Below, one piece after another: positions 1-5,198 of a stretch of 5,198 nt of DNA. Position numbers and translations under genes: made by a program. This stretch comes from Acidobacteriota bacterium (GTDB lineage: Bacteria > Acidobacteriota > Terriglobia > Terriglobales > Acidobacteriaceae). Location: the NCBI GenBank assembly GCA_021801945.1, contig JAKABE010000268.1, forward strand, positions 1 through 5,198, given 5' to 3'. Within the stretch, counting starts at the first letter, position 1. Each line of letters opens with the position of its first letter. The notes below the pieces were generated by a model. The model worked only from the letters and a program-made list of their open reading frames with translations. It did no database searches and was not told the origin of the DNA.

Positions 1-484
1 CGCCGCGGTTGAGTTTCGACTCTAACTCTGACGCCATCTCCAACCCCAGATCTCGCGCCCTCTGCCAGCCTTTTTCGATGACGCGCACCGTCAGCGGCTC
101 CAACATCAGCGCGCTGTGGCTGCTCCCCTCCGCACGCTCCACCCATCGCACTGCGTCCGCATCAGAGGCTGCCTGCAACGCGCCGCCCGTCACTCGGCAC
201 AGATAATCGGCCAGCACGTAATGATACTTGACGCGCTCGCCCTCGCGATGGATGCGATCCAGAAGCTCGACCAGTTCAACCGGCTCGACGACTAGGCCCG
301 TTTCTTCGCGCACCTCGCGGATGATCCCTTCGGTGAGCGCTTCGCCCAACTCCACGAGGCCGCCGGGCAACGTCCAACGGCCTTTCAGCGGCTCGGTGCC
401 GCGCCGCACCAGCAGCACCTTGCCCTCGGCCACAATAATCGCTCCCACCCCTACCAGCGGCGCCACGGGGAATTCTCTCTGCAT
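1..484 (-). CDS. Nudix hydrolase, 3' end beyond the window
   Basis: Reading the minus strand from ATG at 484 gives at least 161 residues with no stop before the left edge. Residues 42-64 (bases 293-361) match the Nudix signature Gx5Ex7REUxEExGU exactly: G42, E48, R56-E57, E60-E61 and G63-L64. This motif binds the divalent metal that hydrolyses a nucleoside diphosphate linked to another moiety. The first strands (VGVGAIIVAEGKVLLVRR, residues 11-28) and the WTLPGG stretch before the box are typical of the fold. Family members are commonly about 130-170 residues, so little is probably missing. ATG 484 is preferred because an in-frame TAA lies a few codons upstream with no other start between, and AAGGGG (bases 491-496 on the minus strand) sits 6 nt before it. 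The substrate cannot be told from the sequence; ADP-ribose, (d)NTPs or nucleotide sugars are possible. The gene is divergent from the copper genes. The fold is certain, the substrate is not. Confidence 0.93.
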   Translation of the reverse strand, partial: MQREFPVAPLVGVGAIIVAEGKVLLVRRGTEPLKGRWTLPGGLVELGEALTEGIIREVREETGLVVEPVELVELLDRIHREGERVKYHYVLADYLCRVTGGALQAASDADAVRWVERAEGSSHSALMLEPLTVRVIEKGWQRARDLGLEMASELESKLNRG

Positions 485-535
485 CGTCGGCCCCTTATCT
501 TAGTCTTCTTCACGATAGCTCTCTGGCGGTATTCT

Positions 536-556
536 CCTGCAAGCCTGTCATGCAGG
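536..556. repeat. Inverted repeat, candidate operator
   Basis: Perfect 6-bp arms CCTGCA (536-541) and TGCAGG (551-556) are separated by 9 bp. TGCA recurs at 557-560. The dyad lies about 47-67 bp before the start codon of the copper chaperone gene, a sensible place for a regulator site. It does not match the CueR, CsoR or CopY operator patterns I know, and 6-bp arms can arise by chance. Treat it as a candidate only. Confidence 0.25.
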
Positions 557-590
557 TGCATCCGGCGGCGGGGGCCTATCATCAAAGCAA

Positions 591-596
591 AAGGAG
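591..596 (+). promoter_or_regulatory. Ribosome binding site deciding the chaperone start
   Basis: AAGGAG is a strong Shine-Dalgarno sequence. It is followed directly by three in-frame ATG codons at 597, 600 and 603. The spacings are 0, 3 and 6 nt, so only the third ATG has a normal distance and 603 is chosen as the start. Confidence 0.8.
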
Positions 597-602
597 ATGA
601 TG

Positions 603-812
603 ATGACACAGTTCACGCTGACAATCGATGGAATGCATTGCGGTTCTTGTGTGCGCCGCGTCAAAGAGGCGCTTGCCTCCATGGAAGGGCTTGTGGTGAA
701 AGAAGTTACCGTGGGGACTGCCCGGCTGGCCTGGGCCACGGAGCCTGCGCCGGTCGATCAGGTTATCGCCACGCTCGCCGAAGCCGGCTACGGCGCGCAT
801 TTGGAATCTTGA
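603..812 (+). CDS. copZ: CopZ-like copper chaperone (single HMA domain)
   Basis: This 69-residue cytosolic protein consists of a single heavy-metal-associated domain of the Atx1/CopZ type. It has the metal-binding loop GMHCGSC (residues 10-16), with Cys13 and Cys16 expected to bind Cu(I). The loop is followed by the helix RRVKEALASMEGL and ends in the usual AEAGYGAHL strand. Length and layout match free-standing copper chaperones. ATG 603 is chosen from ribosome-binding-site spacing; starts at 597 or 600 would add one or two Met. The stop (810-812) lies 21 nt before the GTG of a copper-exporting ATPase in the same reading frame, so the two genes are almost certainly co-transcribed and probably translationally coupled. 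The expected role is to buffer Cu(I) and deliver it to that pump. Alternatively, it could be a split-off first metal-binding domain of the ATPase. Silver, zinc or mercury binding cannot be excluded from this domain alone. Confidence 0.9.
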   Translation: MTQFTLTIDGMHCGSCVRRVKEALASMEGLVVKEVTVGTARLAWATEPAPVDQVIATLAEAGYGAHLES

Positions 813-833
813 GATCCACACGCTGGTATTGAA

Positions 834-3191
834 GTGGCTTCGTCTGCTACAGAATCGCTGACCCTCCCCGTGCTGGGCATGACCTGCGCCTCCTGCCAGC
901 ATCACGTCGAGGAGGCACTGCGCTCGACAGCCGGCGTGGAGTCGGCGCACGTCGATCTCATGGCGCATCGCGCCAGCGTGGTCTACGATCCGGGGGCCAC
1001 AGCGCCCGATCAATTGGTGCAAGCCATTCGCGGCGCCGGCTACGACGCTGTCCTGCCGCGGCCCGGCGAGGCGGGGGCACACCGTGAGGAAGGCGACGGG
1101 GGCGCGGCACGCAAGGCGTTGATTACGATCGTTGCCGGTGCGCTGGCCATGCTGTTTGCCATGCCGCTGGCGAACGAAATGGGCGCCTTCGACCATGCGC
1201 TCATGCGCCTTTTGCCGTGGCTGTATGCGCTGCCGCCCAACCTGCTGCGCTGGTCGTTGCTCATTCTGACCGCGGTGATTGTGATTTGGGCCGGGCGGAG
1301 CATTTATATAAGCGCTATCCGCGCCTTGCGCCACGGCACCACCAATATGAATACGCTGGTGGGCCTGGGCACGGCGGTGGCTTTCGCTTACTCTGCATTC
1401 GCTACCATCTGGCCTGCGCCCGGCCGCCAGGTTTACTACGACGCCGTTCTGCTGATCCTGGGCTTTCTCTTGCTGGGCAAGAGCCTGGAGGGCCGCGCCA
1501 AGCGCCGCGCTCTCAGCGCCCTGGATTCGCTCTCGCGCCTCCGGCCCGCGACCGCACGCCGCATTGTGGACGGCGTAGAGGCTGTCGTTCCGCTCGAAGA
1601 GATCCAGCCCGGCGATAGCATTCTGGTGCTGCCTGGCGAGCGCTTCCCGGTGGACGCGACGATCCGGGAGGGGCGCACCACCGTGGACGAGTCCATGCTC
1701 ACCGGCGAGTCGACGCCGCTGGCGCGTGAGCCCGGCGGGCGCGTGCTGGCTGGCTCGCTCAATTACGACGGCGCCGTGGTCTGCAGCGCGCAGTCGCTGG
1801 GCGAGGCTACGGTGCTCGCTCAGATCACGCGCATGGTTGAGCAGGCGCAGGGCTCACGCGCACCCATGGAGCGGCTGGCTGATCGCGCGAGCGCCATCTT
1901 TGTGCCTACGGTGCTGGCTCTGGCGCTGACCTCCTTTCTGGTCTGGCTGGTGGCCGCTCACTCGTTGCAAATGTCACTGGCCATCGCCGTCGCTGTGCTG
2001 GTGATCGCCTGCCCTTGCGCGATGGGACTGGCGGTGCCTGCCGCGCTCACGGTAGCTGTGGGACGAGGCGCGCAGCTCGGCGTGCTCTTTAAGGGTGGCG
2101 AGGCGCTGGAGCGTCTGGCGCACCTCGACGCCGTGGTCATGGACAAGACCGGAACCCTCACCGTGGGCCGGCCTGTGCTGGCGGCTGTTCACCCTCTCGC
2201 CGGTCACGCGGAAAGCGATCTGTCCAACGGCTCAGCTCCAGCCCCTGAGGCTGGAGAAAGCACGAGCCCCACCGAGCACGATCTGCTGCGTTTGGCCGCC
2301 GCGGCCGAGGAGCGTTCCAATCATCCGCTCGCTCACGCCGTGGTCGATCACGCCCGCACGCTGGGTCTCGCATGGCAACCCGCCGAAGACGTGCAGGTGC
2401 TGCCAGGCCGCGGCCTGACGGCCCGCGTTGAGGGGCGCGATTGCCTGCTCGGCAACGAGGCGCTCTTCAAGGAGTTTTTCATCGCTCTGCCCAGCGATGT
2501 TCCGCCGCCTGAGCTTGGCGTCACGCGGCTATGGATGGCTCTGGACCGCGTTCCAGCCGGCTACTTCGACGCGCGGGATATGTTGCGTCCCGATGCCGCC
2601 GGAGCCGTAGCCGCGTTGCGCGAGGCCGGCCTGCGCGTGCTGATGCTTACCGGCGACTCGCCGGCCGCCGCCGAACCCATCGCCCGCCAAGCGGGAATCT
2701 CCGAGGTGGAAGCTGGGCTCGATCCCGCGGGCAAGCTGGCCCGCATCCGCGACCTACAGCAGTCCGGCTTGCGCGTGGCCATGGTAGGCGACGGCATCAA
2801 CGACGCCGCCGCGCTAGCCCAGGCCGATGCCGGCATCGCCATCGGCTCGGGCGCCGACCTGGCCCAGGAGGCCGGCGACGTTCTGCTGCTGCGCACGCAG
2901 CCGGCGGCCATCCCCGCCGCGCTGGGGCTGGCCCGCTCTACGCTCCGCATCATGCGCCAGAACCTCTACTGGGCCGTGGGGTACAACGTCATTGGAATTC
3001 CACTGGCGGCGGGAGTGTTCTACCCGTCGTTTCACGTGCTGCTGGCGCCCTGGGTGGCCGCCGCGGCCATGGCCTTCAGCTCCATCTGTGTGCTCTCCAA
3101 CAGCCTGCGGCTACGGGGATGGTCCGATTCCCAGGCAGCAAAAGCAAGGCTCGAAGCGGCGCGTTCCTTGGTCGGCGCACCAGCGAGCTAA
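834..3191 (+). CDS. copA: Copper-exporting P1B-type ATPase CopA
   Basis: This complete 785-residue inner-membrane pump uses ATP to export Cu(I) from the cytosol. In order, it shows an N-terminal HMA domain with GMTCASC (residues 15-21), a pair of P1B-specific helices (about 95-113 and 138-158), helices near 172-190 and 202-222, and an actuator domain with TGES at 290-293. The metal-site helix carries CPC at 393-395. The phosphorylation motif is DKTGT with Asp437, followed by the HP dipeptide at 497-498, TGD at 606-608 and GDGIND at 652-657. The last two helices hold N710, Y717-N718 and the MxxSS motif at 746-750. CPC with YN and MxxSS is the P1B-1 signature for Cu(I)/Ag(I), rather than Zn/Cd. 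GTG 834 is the only standard start between the preceding in-frame TGA and the HMA domain; no clear Shine-Dalgarno is seen, so coupling to the upstream chaperone gene is likely. The nucleotide-binding domain has an extra Ser/Pro/Glu-rich loop around residues 460-480. Confidence 0.97.
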   Translation: MASSATESLTLPVLGMTCASCQHHVEEALRSTAGVESAHVDLMAHRASVVYDPGATAPDQLVQAIRGAGYDAVLPRPGEAGAHREEGDGGAARKALITIVAGALAMLFAMPLANEMGAFDHALMRLLPWLYALPPNLLRWSLLILTAVIVIWAGRSIYISAIRALRHGTTNMNTLVGLGTAVAFAYSAFATIWPAPGRQVYYDAVLLILGFLLLGKSLEGRAKRRALSALDSLSRLRPATARRIVDGVEAVVPLEEIQPGDSILVLPGERFPVDATIREGRTTVDESMLTGESTPLAREPGGRVLAGSLNYDGAVVCSAQSLGEATVLAQITRMVEQAQGSRAPMERLADRASAIFVPTVLALALTSFLVWLVAAHSLQMSLAIAVAVLVIACPCAMGLAVPAALTVAVGRGAQLGVLFKGGEALERLAHLDAVVMDKTGTLTVGRPVLAAVHPLAGHAESDLSNGSAPAPEAGESTSPTEHDLLRLAAAAEERSNHPLAHAVVDHARTLGLAWQPAEDVQVLPGRGLTARVEGRDCLLGNEALFKEFFIALPSDVPPPELGVTRLWMALDRVPAGYFDARDMLRPDAAGAVAALREAGLRVLMLTGDSPAAAEPIARQAGISEVEAGLDPAGKLARIRDLQQSGLRVAMVGDGINDAAALAQADAGIAIGSGADLAQEAGDVLLLRTQPAAIPAALGLARSTLRIMRQNLYWAVGYNVIGIPLAAGVFYPSFHVLLAPWVAAAAMAFSSICVLSNSLRLRGWSDSQAAKARLEAARSLVGAPAS
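2236..2256. repeat. Perfect palindrome inside copA
   Basis: Arms CTCCAGCC (2236-2243) and GGCTGGAG (2249-2256) are perfectly complementary over 8 bp around a 5-nt loop. GCTC (2230-2233) and GAGC (2264-2267) could extend the hairpin with unequal internal loops. The palindrome encodes APAPEAGE in the copA frame (residues 468-475), inside a low-complexity loop of the ATPase N-domain between the phosphorylation site and the HP motif. It may be a mobile palindromic repeat or chance in GC-rich coding DNA. Confidence 0.5.
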
Positions 3192-3211
3192 ACTAGCCTA
3201 GGGCTCCAACT

Positions 3212-3232
3212 TCAGGGTTTTAGCCTCAGGGT
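3212..3232. repeat. Direct repeat in the copA-lptFG spacer
   Basis: TCAGGGT occurs at 3212-3218 and again at 3226-3232, a 14-bp period, in the 46-bp gap between the two genes. The second copy overlaps AGGG at 3228-3231, the best available Shine-Dalgarno for the following GTG at 3238 (6-nt spacing). No terminator hairpin with a T-run is visible in the gap, so transcription may continue from copA. Confidence 0.4.
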
Positions 3233-3237
3233 CTCTC

Positions 3238-5198
3238 GTGCGCATCCTCACTCGCTACATTCTTCGCGAGATTCTCTCCTACACGCTCATCGGATGCGTG
3301 CTGTTCACCTTCATCCTCTTCATGCCTCAGCTGCCCAAGATTCTTGAGGCCGTGGTCAGGAACAGCTCCACGTTCACGAAGGTGATGGAGGTCTTTCTCT
3401 TCACACTGCCCAACCTGCTCCGGTTCACCATTCCCATGTCGGTCCTGGTGGGCATTCTGCTGGGCCTGAGCCGCCTGGCAGCCGACAGCGAAGTGGTAGC
3501 CATGCGCGCCTCCGGTCTGGGCATCGGCTATCTTGTCCGCGTCTCCTCCATCGTGGCTGTGGGCGGCATGCTGCTGGGGCTGGCCAACTCACTCTACCTC
3601 GCCCCTCGCGCCAACCAGGCCATCCTTCAACTGGAGCACGTACTGGAGACCTCCGAGGCCTCCTACGAGATTCAGCCGCGCGTCTTCTACGAGGACTTTC
3701 GCAACGCCGTGCTCTACGTGCAGGACGTGCGCTCCGGTGTGGGCGCGGCTGAGTGGCGCCAGATCTTCATGGCCGACGTCACTGATCCTTCCAATCCGAT
3801 CATCACCACCGCCGCTTCCGCCACGGTGGCCAGCGACAGCAGGCAGGAGTTGCTGATGCGCCTGCGCGATGGAGCGCAGCACGAGACCACACCGGGCCAG
3901 CCGCAACAATACAATATCTCCACCTTTGCCACCACCGATCTGCCCCTGCGGCTCAACCAGCAGGGCGGCGTCCGGCTGGGACGGATGGAGACAGCCATCT
4001 ATGCACTGCCCATGAGCGCCTTGCTCAAGCGCATCCACGGCCCTGACCCGAAGCAGTTTCTCATCGAACTGCACAGCCGCTTCGCTTTCCCCGCTGCCTG
4101 CCTGGTGCTGATGCTCGTGGGAGTTCCCGTGGGCGCCGCCTCACGGCGCGGCGGCAAGAGCTCGGGCTTTGTGTTTACCATCCTTCTGGTCTTTATCTAT
4201 TACTTTCTGTCTTTCACCGGCGTCGCCCTGGGCCGCCAGAACAAGCTCGACGCTTTCTTTGCAGTATGGTCCGCCAATCTGCTCTTCGCCTGTGCGGGGA
4301 CCTTTCTGCTCTGGGAGATGGCGACGGGCCGCCGGCTGCCAAGCGTATTCTCAGGCTGGGCCACGCGCTTCCGTAAGCCCAGGACAGCGGTACCCGCCAA
4401 GGCCAATGGGTCCCCCATCTCCGGCCTGCTGCATAAGCTCCAACCGCGTCCGCAATACCCCTCGTCCCGCAGTATTCTGCCTCGCATCCTCGACGGCTAC
4501 GTGCTGCGCGAGTTTCTCACGACTTTTTTCCTCGTGCTGATGAGCTTCGTGCTGCTGGTTCTGGTCTTCACCTTCTTTGAACTTGTCGGAGACATCATCC
4601 ATAACCACATTGCCCTTATCATCGTGGGCGACTATCTCGTCAACCTAACGCCGATGATGATCTACCAGATCTCGCCGCTGGCCGTGCTGATCGCTACGCT
4701 GGTCACCTTCGGCGTCCTCAACCGCAACAGCGAGATTGTCGCGATGAAGGCCACCGGCATCAGCCTCTACCGGCTGGTCGTTCCCATCGTGTCCATGGCC
4801 GCAGTCCTGGCCGTTAGCCTCTTCCTCTTCGACCAGCACTATCTACCCCAGGCCAACCGCCGCCAGGAGGCCCTGCGCAACATCATCAAAGGCCGCCCGC
4901 CGCAGACCTTCTTCCGTCCTGGGCAGCAGTGGATCTTTGGCCAAGCGTACCCCGGCGAGCCTGCCTGCATTTTCTATTACCAATTTTTCGATCCCGACCG
5001 TTACGAATTTGCCAAGCTCTCAGTTTTTGAGCTCGACCCCTCCACGTTCCAGCTCACGCGCCGCATCTTCGCCGCCCGCGTCTCCTGGGATCCGGCCGCT
5101 GGCGCCTGGCGCTTTCAAGATGGATGGGTGCGCAACTTCAAGGGCCCCAACGTGACCGCATACCACACGTTCAAAGAGACTTCTTTCCTGGAGATTCG
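3238..5198 (+). CDS. Fused LptF-LptG LPS export permease, 3' end beyond the window
   Basis: One frame without a stop runs at least 653 residues from GTG 3238 to the right edge. Residues 1-361 are a full LptF-like permease: N-terminal RYILREI, three helices, a periplasmic beta-jellyroll region (about 120-270), then three helices (about 278-300, 311-333, 338-361). After a basic linker (362-417) a second copy begins at DGYVLREF (419-426) with three more helices and the start of a second periplasmic domain. The coupling motif is present in both halves: SEVVAMRASG (84-93) and SEIVAMKATG (498-507). LptF and LptG are normally separate proteins of about 360 residues. With LptB they form the ABC transporter that lifts LPS from the inner membrane to the LptC-LptA bridge. 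The first half resembles LptF and the second LptG by order and termini. GTG 3238 is the only start between an in-frame TAG at 3199 and the first helix. The last helices of the second half should lie just past the window. The family is certain; the single-chain fusion is well supported by the open frame. Confidence 0.93.
   Translation, partial: MRILTRYILREILSYTLIGCVLFTFILFMPQLPKILEAVVRNSSTFTKVMEVFLFTLPNLLRFTIPMSVLVGILLGLSRLAADSEVVAMRASGLGIGYLVRVSSIVAVGGMLLGLANSLYLAPRANQAILQLEHVLETSEASYEIQPRVFYEDFRNAVLYVQDVRSGVGAAEWRQIFMADVTDPSNPIITTAASATVASDSRQELLMRLRDGAQHETTPGQPQQYNISTFATTDLPLRLNQQGGVRLGRMETAIYALPMSALLKRIHGPDPKQFLIELHSRFAFPAACLVLMLVGVPVGAASRRGGKSSGFVFTILLVFIYYFLSFTGVALGRQNKLDAFFAVWSANLLFACAGTFLLWEMATGRRLPSVFSGWATRFRKPRTAVPAKANGSPISGLLHKLQPRPQYPSSRSILPRILDGYVLREFLTTFFLVLMSFVLLVLVFTFFELVGDIIHNHIALIIVGDYLVNLTPMMIYQISPLAVLIATLVTFGVLNRNSEIVAMKATGISLYRLVVPIVSMAAVLAVSLFLFDQHYLPQANRRQEALRNIIKGRPPQTFFRPGQQWIFGQAYPGEPACIFYYQFFDPDRYEFAKLSVFELDPSTFQLTRRIFAARVSWDPAAGAWRFQDGWVRNFKGPNVTAYHTFKETSFLEI

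Larger units (their letters stand above)
485..602. promoter_or_regulatory. Divergent intergenic region between the Nudix and copper genes
   Basis: This 118-bp gap separates two divergent genes and must hold both promoters unless either gene is expressed from elsewhere. It is less GC-rich near the Nudix start. A possible -10 element for the copper genes is TATCAT at 577-582, but no good -35 lies 16-18 bp upstream. For the Nudix gene, TTGCAG on the minus strand (537-542) could be a -35, but no convincing -10 follows. Weak -35 boxes would fit promoters that need an activator. I infer that copper control acts here, because the downstream genes are copper genes; no metal regulator is encoded in the window. 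Confidence 0.45.

Noticed and set aside
228..503. 91-codon plus-strand frame opposite the Nudix gene
   Set aside because: The product is Ser/Arg/Thr-rich low complexity; the minus strand here carries a perfect Nudix box.
834..1100. Programmed frameshift after the first HMA domain, as in E. coli copA
   Set aside because: I see no slippery heptamer followed by a stop in the -1 frame near the end of the HMA domain, and a separate chaperone gene is already present.
582..1334. 250-codon open frame on the minus strand opposite copZ and the start of copA
   Set aside because: Its translation is rich in Arg, Gly and His with no recognisable domain, and it lies antisense to two clearly coding genes. 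This is the usual shadow in GC-rich DNA.
834..3191. Zinc/cadmium/lead exporter (P1B-2) instead of a copper pump
   Set aside because: The last two helices carry YN and MxxSS, the Cu(I) set, and the Asp/Lys residues typical of Zn/Cd pumps are not seen.
2531..3196. 221-codon plus-strand frame overlapping the 3' part of copA
   Set aside because: The product is extremely Arg-rich and low-complexity, while the copA frame over the same bases carries the TGD, GDGIND and MxxSS motifs.
3185..3207. Terminator hairpin after copA (GAGC...GCTC around two CTAG sites)
   Set aside because: The arms are only 4 bp, the CTAG copies are 1 nt apart and cannot form a usable loop, and no T-run follows.
3589..4074. 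161-codon minus-strand frame opposite the LptF-like half
   Set aside because: No domain is recognisable, and the opposite strand encodes a conserved permease through this whole stretch.
1..5198. CRISPR arrays, tRNA or rRNA genes, insertion sequences
   Set aside because: No regularly spaced repeats, no RNA gene signatures and no transposase-like frame or terminal inverted repeats were found on either strand.

Overview
The window is GC-rich and densely coded, with strong G/C preference at third codon positions. It comes from a Gram-negative (LPS-bearing) bacterium, because it encodes a large part of the inner-membrane permease of the LPS export machine. Acidobacteriota is my best guess, from the GC-rich style and the fused permease architecture. 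That is inference from memory; no taxonomic marker is present.

Layout. Bases 1-484, minus strand: a Nudix hydrolase whose 3' end lies beyond the left edge. Bases 485-602: a divergent intergenic region with a short inverted repeat and the ribosome binding site of the next gene. Bases 603-812, plus: a 69-residue copper-chaperone-like heavy-metal-associated (HMA) protein. Bases 834-3191, plus: a complete P1B-1 type copper-exporting ATPase. Bases 3192-3237: a short spacer with a 14-bp-phased direct repeat. Bases 3238-5198, plus: one uninterrupted frame holding a full LptF-like permease followed by the first part of an LptG-like permease, open at the right edge.

How the parts work together. The small HMA protein and the ATPase form a copper homeostasis pair: the chaperone binds Cu(I) and passes it to the ATPase, which exports it from the cytosol. 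The LptF-LptG fusion would form the membrane part of the LptB2FG ABC transporter, which extracts LPS from the inner membrane. It follows the copper genes on the same strand after 46 bp, so read-through transcription is possible, but no functional link is evident. The Nudix gene is transcribed divergently and is probably a house-cleaning or nucleotide-sugar pyrophosphatase.

I see no clearly undescribed system. The points most worth a second look are the single-chain LptF-LptG fusion, the arrangement of the two HMA domains in one reading frame split by a single TGA, and a perfect palindrome lying in-frame inside an apparent insertion of the ATPase nucleotide-binding domain.
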